From assembly GCF_037101375.1 (NCBI RefSeq), contig NZ_AP029019.1, positions 682,001 to 746,000 on the forward strand: 64,000 nucleotides of DNA, in the 5' to 3' direction. The notes beneath the pieces are model-generated. The model was not told the DNA's origin. It saw nothing but the letters and a program-made list of their open reading frames with translations, and searched no databases. The DNA comes from Acidovorax sp. DW039. Its GTDB lineage: Bacteria > Pseudomonadota > Gammaproteobacteria > Burkholderiales > Burkholderiaceae_C. The translations under genes were made by a program, and so were the position numbers. Below, piece by piece: positions 28,319 through 37,950 of the stretch (position 1 is the first letter of the stretch; each line of letters starts with the position of its first letter).

Positions 28319-29476
28319 TTACACCTCTGGCGCAGGTGCGGCCACCAGCCTCCCGCGGCCACTGGTCTTGGCAGCATACAGCGCCGCATCGGCGCGGGCC
28401 ATCAGCGGTGCCAGGTCGTGGTCCTGCGGCCCCAGCACGGCCATGCCTGCGCTGTAGTCCAGCGTAAAGCCCAGCTCGCTCAGGCTGGCCTCGGCCAGTC
28501 GCATGCGCAGCCTGCGGTCAAAGGATGTTCCGGCGGGGGCGCTGTTGTGCAGCAGCAGCACGCCAAACTCTTCCCCGCCCAGGCGGCCCACCATGTCGCC
28601 GCTGCGGTGGCATTCCTGCAGCAGCCTGCCAAACAGTTGCAGGGCGCGGTCACCCGTTTCGTGGCCCATGGTGTCGTTGATCTGCTTGAAGTAATCGATG
28701 TCCAGCATCAAGGCCGTCAGCGGCAGGCCGTGGCGCTGGGCGTGCGAGATCATCGCTGCCCCCTGGTCTGCAAACGAGCGCCGGTTGGCCAGCCCGGTGA
28801 GTCCATCGGTCATGGCCAGCCGATGCAGCTTGCGCTCGGCCTCGGCATGCCATGCCACCAGAACGGCCACCGTGCCCAACACCAGGCTCACATTGGTAGC
28901 CAGGGCCGCTGCCAGGTTGACAGGGTGAGGCGTGCGGAAGCTGGGGTACTGGTCCGTAAACGCGCCCAGTACGCCCCGGGCCAGGGTAAAGCCCGCCGAG
29001 GTGAGCAGGCACAGCATGAGGGTGCGCCGCCACCGGGTATCGGCGGGGGTGGACGGGGTGGCCGGGTACATCGTGGCGCGCGCAACAATCACCAGAATGG
29101 CTGCCATCAGGAAATTGGCCCAGCCCACCCGGAACGCATAGTGCCCAAACCCCAGGGCGTAGCCCAGTGGCATCAGGCACACCAGCGCGAGCAGGGTGCG
29201 TTTGAACGGACGCGCGCCCAGCCACTCGCGCAGGGCGCGGTACAGCAGCCACTGCGCCCACGCATTGCATGCCATGGAGAGGGTGGACAGCGCCTGGTCC
29301 CACACGGACGACGACGCAATGATGGCGGCCCAGGCCACCCCCTGCAAAAGCATGCTGGCCTGCACGTTGCGTGCGGCCTGGCTCACGCTGCGACCCATCA
29401 CCAGCGGCAGCGCCGCCGCAATCGCAAACAGGTTCGTGGCCATGACGGCCATCAGCGTGAGGAAATCCAGCTTCAT
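28319..29476 (-). CDS. Membrane-bound diguanylate cyclase (GGDEF)
   Basis: A 385-residue protein with about six or seven predicted membrane helices in the first ~215 residues and a cytosolic GGDEF domain. The active site is GRLGGEEFGV, with GGEEF intact, and RSGD five residues before it forms the RxxD inhibitory site, so product feedback is likely. MTDGLTGLANRRSF and LDIDYFKQINDTMGHETGD are the domain's opening motifs. It should make cyclic di-GMP; the membrane part resembles no sensor I can name. It may be co-transcribed with amn upstream, 40 bases away. Confidence 0.92.
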   Translation of the reverse strand: MKLDFLTLMAVMATNLFAIAAALPLVMGRSVSQAARNVQASMLLQGVAWAAIIASSSVWDQALSTLSMACNAWAQWLLYRALREWLGARPFKRTLLALVCLMPLGYALGFGHYAFRVGWANFLMAAILVIVARATMYPATPSTPADTRWRRTLMLCLLTSAGFTLARGVLGAFTDQYPSFRTPHPVNLAAALATNVSLVLGTVAVLVAWHAEAERKLHRLAMTDGLTGLANRRSFADQGAAMISHAQRHGLPLTALMLDIDYFKQINDTMGHETGDRALQLFGRLLQECHRSGDMVGRLGGEEFGVLLLHNSAPAGTSFDRRLRMRLAEASLSELGFTLDYSAGMAVLGPQDHDLAPLMARADAALYAAKTSGRGRLVAAPAPEV

Positions 29477-29516
29477 ACACCGTCAGCGGCCGCGCACCGT
29501 GGCGCGCCGCTGTGGC

Positions 29517-31016
29517 TCATTGGAAAGCCACTTCCGCAAAGCTGCGCAGCTTGCGGCTGTGCAGGCGGGCCATGCCTTCGGCCCGCAGCATCTCCAGCGC
29601 GCGGATGCCGATGCGCAGGTGCTGGTCCACGCGCTCGCGGTAGAAGTGGTTGGCCATGCCGGGCAGCTTGATTTCGCCGTGCAAGGGCTTGTCGCTCACG
29701 CACAGCAGGGTGCCGTAAGGCACGCGGAAGCGGAAACCGTTGGCCGCAATGGTGGCGCTTTCCATGTCCAGCGCCACGGCGCGGCTTTGGCTGAAGCGGC
29801 GCTGGGGCTGGTTGTCGGGCAGTAGCTCCCAATTGCGGTTGTCGGTGCTGGCCACGGTGCCGGTGCGCATGATGCGTTTGAGGTCGGCCCCGCTCACGCC
29901 GGTCACATCGGCCACGGCAGATTCCAGCGCGAGCTGGATTTCAGCGAGTGCCGGGATGGGCACCCACAGCGGCAGTTCTTCGTCCAGCACATGGTCTTCG
30001 CGCACATAGCCATGGGCCAGCACGTAGTCGCCCAGTTGCTGGCTGTTGCGCAGACCGGCGCAGTGGCCCAGCATGAGCCAGGCGTGGGGGCGCAGCACGG
30101 CAATGTGGTCGGTGATGTTCTTGGCGTTGGCGGGGCCCACGCCGATGTTGACCATGGTGATGCCGCTGTGGTCGGCACGCACCAGGTGGTAGGCGGGCAT
30201 TTGCGGCAGGCGCGGGGGCGGTGCGCCCAGCTCGTCGCCGGGCTCGGCGCTCAAACCCACGCGGCGGGTGACTACGTTGCCGGGTTCGATGAAGGCGATG
30301 TATTCGCTGTCCGGCTTGGCCATTTCTTCATGGCCCAGGCGCACGAACTCGTCGATGTAGAACTGGTAGTTGGTGAACAGCACAAAGTTCTGGAACGCAC
30401 GCGGCGAGGTGCCGGTGTAGTGGCGCAGGCGGTGCAGTGAATAGTCCACGCGGGGCGCGGTGAACAGCGACAGGGGCTGCGCCTCGCCGGGCTTGGGCTC
30501 CCAGGTGCCGTTGGCAATGCCGTCGTCCATGGCGGCCAGGTCGGGCAGGTCGAACACGTCGCGCATCAGGGTGCGGCGCTCGGCGCTCATCTGGCCTTCC
30601 ACATGGTCGTGCTCGCTGAACGAGAAGTGCACCGGAATGGGCTGGTGGCTGGTGCCCACTTCCAGCTCCACGCCATGGTTTTGCAGCAGCAGCTGGAACT
30701 GTTCCAGGTAGTACTCGTGGTACAGGTCGGGGCGGGTCAGCGTCGTTTCGTAGCGGCCGGGGCCTGCCACAAAGCCGTAGGCCAGGTGGGCGATGTCGGG
30801 GTTGGGCTTGGCACGCGAGACGGTGTCAGTCTGGATGCGCACATAGGGGTAGCAGGCGCGCACGTGGCCGGGCAGGGTTTCGCCGGCCACAAAGCGCTGC
30901 ATGCTGTCGCGCAGCAGGCCGATCTGGTGGTTGTAGATGTGGTGCACCTGGGCCAGCGCAGAGGCTGCCGTGGTGTGCCGGGTGGGAGCGATGAAGTCAG
31001 AAGATGTGGGGGCCAT
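29517..31016 (-). CDS. amn: AMP nucleosidase
   Basis: A 499-residue enzyme that cleaves AMP to adenine and ribose 5-phosphate. It has the amn N-terminal domain (HIYNHQIGLLRDSMQRF, then YPYVRIQTDT) and a C-terminal nucleoside-phosphorylase-like domain (MVNIGVGPANAKNITDHIAV, LMLGHCAGLR, and AVALDMESATIAANGFRFR with the catalytic acid region). The ATG at 31016 begins MAPTSSDFIAPTR; the longer frame to 31271 has no family match. Length fits the E. coli enzyme (484). Confidence 0.95.
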   Translation of the reverse strand: MAPTSSDFIAPTRHTTAASALAQVHHIYNHQIGLLRDSMQRFVAGETLPGHVRACYPYVRIQTDTVSRAKPNPDIAHLAYGFVAGPGRYETTLTRPDLYHEYYLEQFQLLLQNHGVELEVGTSHQPIPVHFSFSEHDHVEGQMSAERRTLMRDVFDLPDLAAMDDGIANGTWEPKPGEAQPLSLFTAPRVDYSLHRLRHYTGTSPRAFQNFVLFTNYQFYIDEFVRLGHEEMAKPDSEYIAFIEPGNVVTRRVGLSAEPGDELGAPPPRLPQMPAYHLVRADHSGITMVNIGVGPANAKNITDHIAVLRPHAWLMLGHCAGLRNSQQLGDYVLAHGYVREDHVLDEELPLWVPIPALAEIQLALESAVADVTGVSGADLKRIMRTGTVASTDNRNWELLPDNQPQRRFSQSRAVALDMESATIAANGFRFRVPYGTLLCVSDKPLHGEIKLPGMANHFYRERVDQHLRIGIRALEMLRAEGMARLHSRKLRSFAEVAFQ

Positions 31017-31162
31017 GGCGCTATTGTCCACAAGAGACTGGGCAAGGGGATGACGGGGCGCGTGCGTGGTCTTTTCCTGCGCTGTTTGTTCTGTGACAGC
31101 CGAGATGCGTCCCGCCTGGGGTAACGTTGGCACGGTCGAAAAAACAGGAGTGGGGAGCACGC

Positions 31163-32422
31163 ATGCAGGACTTGCCGGTTTTTTACGCGGCGCTGGCAGT
31201 GCTGGCGAGTGCGCTGGGCTGCGGCTTGCTGATGGGGATTGAGCGCGAGCGCCGCAAGGGCAGCGGCCCACACCGGGCGCTGGCGGGAGTGCGTTCTTTT
31301 ACGCTGGCCAGTCTGGCGGGCGCGGCGGCGGCGTTGTCTGGCTCGGTGGTGTTGTTGGGCGTGGGGGCCGCTTTTGTTGCCGCCCTGGGGGTGGTGGCCT
31401 ATGCCCGGGACCGCACCGAGGACCCCGGCGTGGCCACCGAAATGGCCCTGCTGCTGGCCTATCTGATCGGGGTGCTGTGCGCCAGCAACCGCTTGCTGGG
31501 GGCGGCGCTGGCCGTCATGGTGACCGGGCTTCTGGCCCTGCGCGGGCCGTTGCACCAGTTCTCCAACCAGTGGTTGCAACCGGGTGAAATACGTAGCGGG
31601 CTGGTGCTGGCGGCGTTGGCACTGCTGGTGTTTCCGCTGGTGCCCAACCAGCCGCTGGTGCAGGGGCTGCTGAACCCGCAGGTGGTTTTCAGGCTGGTGA
31701 TCGTGCTGCTGCTCATCCAGTCGCTGGCCCATGTGGCGCGGCGGTTGATGCAGGCGCGTCAGGCCATGGCGCTGTCTGCGCTGGCTTCCGGCTTTGTCTC
31801 CAGCACGGCCACCATCGCCAGCCTGGGCATGGATGTGCGGGCGGGCAAGGCTGGCGCACGGGTGCAGGCCAGTGGTGCTGTCATGTCTTGTGTGGCCACC
31901 ATGCTGCATGTGCTGGTGGTGGCTGCTACGGTGCAGCCGCAGTGGCTGCTGCGCCTGGCGCTGCCTTCGTTGGCGGGCGGTGTGGTGGCTGCCGCGTGGA
32001 GCCTGTGGCTGCTGCGCGGTGCCGGAGAGCAAATATCCACTGCAGCTACGGGCGCATCCGCCGCAGATGCGCCCATGTTCAAGCTGCGCGATGTGGTGCT
32101 GATAGCGCTGCTGCTTACTGGCATTCAGGTGGGAGTGCGCTGGCTGGAGCGCACACAGGGCGACGCCGGGATGCTGGCAGGCGCGTTGATTGCCGCCTTG
32201 GCGGATGTGCATGCCGCCACGGCTGCGGTATTGATGCACGCAGTGCCGGGCGAGGTGGCCGGTGCGGCGGTAGAGCATGCACTGATGGCCGCGCTGCTGG
32301 TGCATGCCGTGAGCAAGAGCGTGGTGGCCTGGGTAAGCGGTGGCGGGGCCTATGCAGCGGCGGTGGCCCCTGGCGTGTTTGCGCACACGCTGGCTTTTGT
32401 GGGGGTGATGTTGTTGCTGTGA
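31163..32422 (+). CDS. MgtC/DUF4010-family membrane protein
   Basis: A 419-residue protein with about eleven hydrophobic segments. The N-terminal part contains LLMGIERERRKG, the MgtC/SapB signature, followed by AGVRSFTLASLAGA; the second half is the DUF4010 module. Transport or regulation is not established for the family. The ATG at 31163 has GGGGAG upstream. A hydrophilic linker (EQISTAATGASAADAP) is encoded by DNA with a perfect 9-bp inverted repeat (GGGCGCATC/GATGCGCCC) that may be a decayed dispersed repeat. Confidence 0.85.
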   Translation: MQDLPVFYAALAVLASALGCGLLMGIERERRKGSGPHRALAGVRSFTLASLAGAAAALSGSVVLLGVGAAFVAALGVVAYARDRTEDPGVATEMALLLAYLIGVLCASNRLLGAALAVMVTGLLALRGPLHQFSNQWLQPGEIRSGLVLAALALLVFPLVPNQPLVQGLLNPQVVFRLVIVLLLIQSLAHVARRLMQARQAMALSALASGFVSSTATIASLGMDVRAGKAGARVQASGAVMSCVATMLHVLVVAATVQPQWLLRLALPSLAGGVVAAAWSLWLLRGAGEQISTAATGASAADAPMFKLRDVVLIALLLTGIQVGVRWLERTQGDAGMLAGALIAALADVHAATAAVLMHAVPGEVAGAAVEHALMAALLVHAVSKSVVAWVSGGGAYAAAVAPGVFAHTLAFVGVMLLL

Positions 32423-32502
32423 GGTCGTGTAAGGGGCTCTGACGCCGCTTGGCAAGGGCTTTGAACAGGCCGTTTTTGCATGGGGCCGGATAATCTCACC
32501 CC

Positions 32503-33915
32503 ATGACTTCCAAAGAAAACCAAGCCAGCACGGACTTTCGTACGCTGGCCCTGAGCCCGGCCATGCTGGACAACCTCCAGCAGCTGGGCTACACCTCCAT
32601 GACGGCCATCCAGGCCGCCAGCCTGCCCACGGCCTTGCTGGGCAAGGACCTGATCGCACAGGCCAGCACCGGCAGCGGCAAGACGGCCGCCTTTGCCCTG
32701 GCCCTGCTGGCCAACCTTAACCCCCGCCGCTTTGCGGTGCAGGCACTGGTGCTGTGCCCCACGCGTGAACTGGCCGACCAGGTCACCACAGAAATCCGCC
32801 GCCTGGCGCGCGCGGAAGAAAACATCAAGGTCGTGACCTTGTGCGGCGGCGTGCCGCTGCGCGGACAGGCCATGAGCCTGGAACATGGCGCGCACATTGT
32901 GGTGGGCACCCCTGGCCGCGTGATGGACCACCTGGATCGGCAGAACCTGACGCTGGAAGCCCTCAACACCCTGGTGCTGGACGAGGCCGACCGCATGCTG
33001 GACATGGGCTTCTTTGACGACATCGTGACGGTGGCACGCCAGTGCCCTAAAGAGCGGCAAACCCTGTTGTTCTCGGCCACCTACCCTGAGGGCATTGGCA
33101 AGCTCAGCGCACAGTTCATGAAGCAGCCGGTGCAGATCACGGTGCAGGCCCAGCACGCCGAGGGCAAGATCGAGCAGCGCTGGTATGAGGTCAAGGACAG
33201 CGAGCGGCTGCATGTGGTGTCGAGGTTGCTGGCGCATTTCCGACCCGAGTCGTCCATCGCGTTTTGCAACACCAAGCAGCAGTGCCGTGACCTGGTGGCC
33301 GTGCTGCGTGCGCAGGGCGTGAGTGCGTTGGCACTGTTCGGCGAGCTGGAGCAGCGTGAGCGCGACCAGGTGCTGGTGCAGTTTGCCAACCGCAGCTGCT
33401 CGGTGCTGGTGGCCACCGATGTGGCTGCGCGCGGGATCGACATTGCCAACCTGGCAGCAGTCATCAATGTGGATGTGACCCCTGACCCCGAGGTGCACAT
33501 CCACCGCATCGGCCGCACGGGCCGTGGCGAGGCGCAGGGCCTGGCACTGAACTTGGCCAGCATGGACGAGATGGGCTACGTGGGCAAGATCGAGGTGCTG
33601 CAGGGGCGGGAGTCCAAATGGTTTGCGCTGGCAGACCTGCAGCCTGCGGGCGATGGCCCCCTGGTGCCCCCCATGGCCACGATCCAGATCGTGGGCGGGC
33701 GCAAGGAAAAGATCCGCGCCGGTGACGTGCTGGGCGCCCTGACCGGCGAAATGGGCCTGACTCGCGAACAGGTCGGCAAGATCAACGTCAACGACTTTTC
33801 CACCTATGTGGCAGTGGAGCGGTCGGTGGCGCGCATGGTGGTGCAGCGTTTGCAGAATGGGCGCATCAAGGGCAAAACGGTCAAAGCCCGTCTGATTGAA
33901 GACGAGCGCGACTGA
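32503..33915 (+). CDS. dbpA: ATP-dependent RNA helicase DbpA
   Basis: A 470-residue DEAD-box helicase for 50S subunit assembly. Motifs in order: Q-motif region (GYTSMTAIQAASLP), ASTGSGKTAAF (I), PTRELADQ (Ia), TPGRVMDHL (Ib), LDEADRML (II, DEAD), LFSATYP (III), then SVLVATDVAARGIDI and HRIGRTGRG (V, VI). The ~75-residue C-terminal domain is the DbpA RNA-binding domain (ATIQIVGGRKEKIRAGDVLGAL), which targets hairpin 92 of 23S rRNA and separates it from other DEAD proteins. It is a single-gene unit. Confidence 0.95.
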   Translation: MTSKENQASTDFRTLALSPAMLDNLQQLGYTSMTAIQAASLPTALLGKDLIAQASTGSGKTAAFALALLANLNPRRFAVQALVLCPTRELADQVTTEIRRLARAEENIKVVTLCGGVPLRGQAMSLEHGAHIVVGTPGRVMDHLDRQNLTLEALNTLVLDEADRMLDMGFFDDIVTVARQCPKERQTLLFSATYPEGIGKLSAQFMKQPVQITVQAQHAEGKIEQRWYEVKDSERLHVVSRLLAHFRPESSIAFCNTKQQCRDLVAVLRAQGVSALALFGELEQRERDQVLVQFANRSCSVLVATDVAARGIDIANLAAVINVDVTPDPEVHIHRIGRTGRGEAQGLALNLASMDEMGYVGKIEVLQGRESKWFALADLQPAGDGPLVPPMATIQIVGGRKEKIRAGDVLGALTGEMGLTREQVGKINVNDFSTYVAVERSVARMVVQRLQNGRIKGKTVKARLIEDERD

Positions 33916-34069
33916 ACGCTCGTCGCGTCGCCTGCGCACGACAACCGTCATTTCGCGCTTGTCGGCCAGGGGGCGGGTGCTTAGAGTTCGGGAAGTTCGG
34001 GTTAACAGTCATTGACATTCTTTGCGGAAAGTGACGTTCCCGTTGTGTGAACTCCTTCTGCGACTCCCA

Positions 34070-35071
34070 ATGACTTCTCTCCTTCCTCAAGCCCTCCCGC
34101 CATCCACCCGTCGTGTAATCCTGTCGCGCGCTCTGGCCGCAGCGGCCACCATCGCTACCCCCGCGCTGGGCCGGGCGCAGTCCAAGGCGGTGCGGCTGGT
34201 GGTGTCTTACCCCGCGGGCGGTGGCGCGGACCTGATGGCCCGCCTGATCGCCCCGGCCTTTGGCGCCGCGCTGGGTGCTCCGGTGGAAGTGGAAAACATG
34301 CCTGGCGACAGCGGCCAGAAGGCCGCGGCCCATGTGGCACAAGCCGCTCCTGATGGGCGCACGCTGCTGCTGGATGCCTCTTCTTTTGCGGTCAATCCTT
34401 CCTTGTTTGGCAAGCTGCCGTACGACAGCGACGCAGCCTTCTCCGTCTTGGGTGTGCTGGCCGTGTTTCCCAACGTGCTGGTCTGCCACCCTTCCTTTGA
34501 AGCATCCACGGTGGCGGACCTGATCCGCATGGCCAAAGCCAAGCCCGATGAGATTGCGTTCGCCTCTTCGGGCAATGGTTCAGCGCAGCACCTGGCAGGC
34601 GCACTGTTTGAAGATCTGGCCCAGGTGTCACTCAAGCACGTGCCCTACAAAGGCGGCGGCCCGGCGCTGGCGGATGTGGTGGCCGGCAAGGTGCCGCTGT
34701 TCTTTGCCAACGTGGCTTCGTCGCGTGAGCAGTTGCAGTCGGGCAAGCTGCGGGCCTTGGCCGTCACATCGCGCCGCCGCACCAAGGTGCTGGCCCAGGT
34801 GCCCTCCATGGCAGAAGCGGGTGTGCCCAACTACGAGGTGCAGGAATGGAATCCCGTGCTGGCACCGTCCGGTATCTCCCAGCCAGAACGCCAGCGGTTG
34901 TTTGAGGCATTGAACAAGGCCCTGAAAGCCCCTGAGGTCGTAGCCCGCGTGCAGGCGCTGGGCGGGGAGGTTTTTCCCAATGCCACCGACGGACTTGCGG
35001 CCGGGTTCATCAAAAGCCAGCAAGTCCAGTGGCGGCGGGTGATTGCCGCGCGCAAGATCAAGGTGGACTGA
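34070..35071 (+). CDS. Bug/TctC-family periplasmic solute-binding protein (copy 1)
   Basis: A 333-residue extracytoplasmic binding protein. The N-terminus has STRRVILSRALAAAAT, which may be a Tat signal (paired arginines followed by a hydrophobic stretch). The mature domain shows VSYPAGGGADLMARLIAP and PDGRTLLLDASSFAVNPSL, family hallmarks, and FASSGNGSAQHLAGALFE in the hinge region. Ligands are usually carboxylates or amides. It is strikingly similar to the protein at 36046-37056, so the two look like a duplication around the GntR gene. No TctAB genes are adjacent. The ATG at 34070 is chosen over one at 34022. Confidence 0.9.
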   Translation: MTSLLPQALPPSTRRVILSRALAAAATIATPALGRAQSKAVRLVVSYPAGGGADLMARLIAPAFGAALGAPVEVENMPGDSGQKAAAHVAQAAPDGRTLLLDASSFAVNPSLFGKLPYDSDAAFSVLGVLAVFPNVLVCHPSFEASTVADLIRMAKAKPDEIAFASSGNGSAQHLAGALFEDLAQVSLKHVPYKGGGPALADVVAGKVPLFFANVASSREQLQSGKLRALAVTSRRRTKVLAQVPSMAEAGVPNYEVQEWNPVLAPSGISQPERQRLFEALNKALKAPEVVARVQALGGEVFPNATDGLAAGFIKSQQVQWRRVIAARKIKVD

Positions 35072-35146
35072 ATCAGGCGAGGGCTGGGTGCCTTCTCCCA
35101 GCCTGATGCCGAGGTGAGACAGGGCGTTGCTTGAGGCTTCGCAAAC

Positions 35147-35173
35147 TTGACCCGTCTCCCTTCTTGGTACACT
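35147..35173 (+). promoter_or_regulatory. Candidate promoter of the gntR-Bug-amidohydrolase unit
   Basis: TTGACC (35147-35152) and TACACT (35168-35173) are separated by 15 bases. The spacer is short, but both boxes are good and the operator lies immediately downstream. Confidence 0.45.
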
Positions 35174-35175
35174 AA

Positions 35176-35194
35176 AGTCCTATAGAGGACTATA
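35176..35194. promoter_or_regulatory. Candidate GntR operator (nested inverted repeats)
   Basis: AGTCCT-ATAG-AGGACT (35176-35191) is a perfect inverted repeat. Overlapping it is TATAG-AGGA-CTATA (35181-35194), also perfect. It lies at the expected transcription start, 8 bases before the gntR ATG, suiting autorepression. Confidence 0.65.
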
Positions 35195-35201
35195 TCTATT
35201 T

Positions 35202-35951
35202 ATGACCACTCCCCACCCCCAAGGCATGGCCCGTTACGCGGCTCTGGCCGACGTTTTGCGCCAGCGCATCGTGCGGGGCGAGTGGCTGCCGGGCACCGCC
35301 TTGCCGGCGGAGCAGGTGCTGGCGCACGACCATTCGGTAGCTTTGGGCACGATTCGCCGCGCTTTGCAGTTGCTGACGGAGCAAGGGATGATCGAGCGCG
35401 TGCATGGGCGCGGAACCTTCGTGCGCTCGGGCATTCCCGGGGCCTCCATGCTCCGTTTCTTCCGGTTTGGCGACGAGTGGGACGGTGCGAGCGCTGACGG
35501 CCAGGCTGCGCAAGCTCCGGAGTCGCGCATCCTTTCTCGGCAACGCATGACAGCCACTGCAGAGGTTGCGCGTGCCCTGGGCCTGCCACTGGGGGCTGCA
35601 GTCTTGCGGCTGGAGCGGCTGCGATTGCTGGCCGGGCAGCCGCGGCTGCTCGAGCACATCTGGCTGCCTTGCGAGCTGTTCAAAGCGCTGGAGCAGGATG
35701 AGCCCCAACATTGGGAACCCCTGCTGTACCCCATGTTTGCGCAGCGCTGCCATGTGCATGTGCACCGCGCGTCAGATGACATCGGCTTTGGGGCCCTGCC
35801 TGCGGATGTGGCCCACCACCTCGCGTTGTCGCCGGGTCACCCCTGCGCGGTGGTGCGCCGCAAGGCTTTCAATCTGGCCGGTCGGTGCGTGGAATGGCGT
35901 ACCACCTGGGGCGATGCCCATGCCTTTCACTACACCGTGCATCTGACTTGA
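35202..35951 (+). CDS. GntR-family transcriptional regulator with UTRA domain
   Basis: A 249-residue regulator. The N-terminal winged helix (YAALADVLRQRIVRGEW, SVALGTIRRALQLLTEQG, RVHGRGTFV) is followed by a HutC/FarR-like UTRA ligand-binding domain (from about residue 95; RLERLRLLAGQPRLLEHIWL). It probably binds a small carboxylate or its derivative and controls the Bug protein and amidohydrolase genes downstream, 95 bases away on the same strand. A palindromic operator directly precedes its start, which suggests autoregulation. Confidence 0.88.
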   Translation: MTTPHPQGMARYAALADVLRQRIVRGEWLPGTALPAEQVLAHDHSVALGTIRRALQLLTEQGMIERVHGRGTFVRSGIPGASMLRFFRFGDEWDGASADGQAAQAPESRILSRQRMTATAEVARALGLPLGAAVLRLERLRLLAGQPRLLEHIWLPCELFKALEQDEPQHWEPLLYPMFAQRCHVHVHRASDDIGFGALPADVAHHLALSPGHPCAVVRRKAFNLAGRCVEWRTTWGDAHAFHYTVHLT

Positions 35952-36045
35952 TGCCTGAGTGTGTGGAAAGACCCGCAGCCTTTCCACCCAGGCATCACTC
36001 TCACACCTTGCCCGCATTTCCATCACAACCAGCAGAGGAACTCGC

Positions 36046-37056
36046 ATGACACAGAAGAACCCCATCTCGCCGAGCGCCACGCTGTCGCGTCGGCAAGTGC
36101 TCATGGCCTCGGCCGCCGCCGCTGTGGCCGCTCCGTGGCACGCCACTGCCGCCCCCATTGCGGGCGGCAAGACGATCACGCTGGTGGTGTCGTATCCCGC
36201 AGGCGGTGGTGCCGACCTGATGGCCCGCATCATCGCGCCCCGTCTGGGCGAAGCCCTGGGTCAGAGTGTGGTGGTGGACAACAAGCCCGGTGCGAGCGGC
36301 CAGCTCGCGGCCTCGGCCGTGGCCCGTGCCACACCCGATGGCACCACGCTGCTGCTGGATGCCTCTTCCTTCGCGGTGAACCCGTCTCTCTATCCCAAGC
36401 TGCCCTACGACAGCAACAAAGCCTTTGTGCCCCTGGCCGTGTTGGCCACCTTCCCCAACGTGCTTGTATGCCACCCCGGCTTTGGCGTGAATTCCGTCAA
36501 GGAGGTGATTGCCCGTGCCAAGGCCAAGCCGGACGAAGTGGCCTATGCCTCGTCAGGCAATGGTTCGGCGCAACACCTGGCGGGTGCCCTGTTTGAAGAG
36601 CGCACAGGCGTGCGTCTGTCCCATATTCCCTACCGTGGCGGCGGCCCGGCCATGAACGATGTGATGGGCGGCCAAGTGCCCCTGTTCTTTGCCAATGTGG
36701 CGTCATCGCTGGGGCATATCCAGTCGGGCAAGCTCAAGGCGCTGGCGGTGACGGCCCCGGTGCGCGCCCGTTCGCTGCCCGATGTACCCACCATGGCCGA
36801 AGCCGGTGTGCCCAACTACGAGGTGCTGGAGTGGAACCCCGTGCTGGCCCCCGCCGGTATTGCAGCCGATGTGCGCACACGGCTGGTGGACGGAATTCGC
36901 AAGGCGCTGGCCGATTCGGAAGTGCTGGGCCGCATCCGCGCCCTGGGCGGAGATGTGTTTGCCGACGCCAGTCAGGCCAGTGCAGGCAAGTTCATCCAGG
37001 CACAGCAGGCGCAGTGGGCCAAGGTGATCCGCGAGCGCAAGATCGTGGCGGGTTGA
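36046..37056 (+). CDS. Bug/TctC-family periplasmic solute-binding protein (copy 2)
   Basis: A 336-residue binding protein. A twin-arginine-type signal (LSRRQVLMASAAAAVAA) ends near HATAAP. The body shares long identical stretches with the protein at 34070-35071, including PDG-TLLLDASSFAVNPSL and FASSGNGSAQHLAG-like motifs and PLFFANVASS. AGAGGAA lies five bases before the ATG at 36046, deciding the start over the frame's ATG at 35959. The amidohydrolase starts three bases after its stop, so uptake and breakdown of the ligand look coupled. Confidence 0.9.
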   Translation: MTQKNPISPSATLSRRQVLMASAAAAVAAPWHATAAPIAGGKTITLVVSYPAGGGADLMARIIAPRLGEALGQSVVVDNKPGASGQLAASAVARATPDGTTLLLDASSFAVNPSLYPKLPYDSNKAFVPLAVLATFPNVLVCHPGFGVNSVKEVIARAKAKPDEVAYASSGNGSAQHLAGALFEERTGVRLSHIPYRGGGPAMNDVMGGQVPLFFANVASSLGHIQSGKLKALAVTAPVRARSLPDVPTMAEAGVPNYEVLEWNPVLAPAGIAADVRTRLVDGIRKALADSEVLGRIRALGGDVFADASQASAGKFIQAQQAQWAKVIRERKIVAG

Positions 37057-37058
37057 GC

Positions 37059-37868
37059 ATGGTGCAGCCCCAGTCCACCGTCATCCAGCCCGCAGGGTGG
37101 GATGCCCATGTGCATGTGTTTGACGCCAGCGCACCCATCCAGGCCGGGCATTACCAGCCCGCCCACCAGCCGCTGGAGCGCATAGAAGCCGCTGCCACCG
37201 CGTTGGGCGTGGCGCATCTGGTGCTGGTGCAGCCCAGCGTGTACGGCACCGACAACCAGGTGTTGCTGCAAGCCCTGCAGCGCGAGCCCGGACGCCATCG
37301 CGGGGTGGTGGTGGTGGACGTGGATGTGACCGACGCAGAGTTGCAGGCCATGCACGCGGCAGGTGTTCGTGGTGTGCGCTTCAACCTGGTATCGCCCGTG
37401 GGCAATGGCCCTGAGGCACTGCGCGCGCTCAGCCCCCGCCTGCGCGCACTGGGCTGGCATGTGCAGTGGTATGCCGCGCCTCAGCATCTGGCGCAGATTG
37501 CCGCACTGCAGGCAGAAACCGGCCTGCCCTTTGTGCTGGACCACCTGGCCGGCATGCATGCCCTGCTGCCCGCGGAGGACGAGGCGTGGTCCACGCTCGC
37601 ACGGCTGGCACAGGCCGGGGCCTGGATCAAGCTGTCAGGCTGGTACCGCCTGCAGGCCAGCGCGCCGTACAGCACACTGCACGCCGCTATCGAACGGGTG
37701 GCTACCCTGTTTGACGGGCGCATGGTGTGGGGCTCCGACTGGCCGCACACTTCCTTCGCCCCCGAGAGCATGCCGCCCTATGCATCGGTGTGGACCCCCG
37801 TGGTGCAGGCGCTGGGGCACCAGCGTGCCCAGCAGGTGTTGCACGCCGGAGCCACGCTTTACGCCTGA
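37059..37868 (+). CDS. Amidohydrolase-2 family hydrolase
   Basis: A 269-residue TIM-barrel hydrolase of the amidohydrolase-2 group, which includes 2-pyrone-4,6-dicarboxylate lactonase (LigI) and related sugar or dicarboxylate lactonases. DAHVHVF near the N-terminus supplies the HxH pair, [12 protein letters not shown] and KLSGWYRL lie along the barrel, and [12 protein letters not shown] carries the catalytic aspartate. The ATG at 37059 is two bases after the Bug gene stop. The Bug-hydrolase pairing suggests a carboxylate-lactone substrate; this is inference from context. Confidence 0.85.
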   Translation: MVQPQSTVIQPAGWDAHVHVFDASAPIQAGHYQPAHQPLERIEAAATALGVAHLVLVQPSVYGTDNQVLLQALQREPGRHRGVVVVDVDVTDAELQAMHAAGVRGVRFNLVSPVGNGPEALRALSPRLRALGWHVQWYAAPQHLAQIAALQAETGLPFVLDHLAGMHALLPAEDEAWSTLARLAQAGAWIKLSGWYRLQASAPYSTLHAAIERVATLFDGRMVWGSDWPHTSFAPESMPPYASVWTPVVQALGHQRAQQVLHAGATLYA

Positions 37869-37950
37869 CATGAGAGTGAGCGGCTTGCAGCAGCAGCTGT
37901 TGCCGCCTGCACAATGGCGGGTTCGACAGAACAGTGCAAAGAGGCATTTC

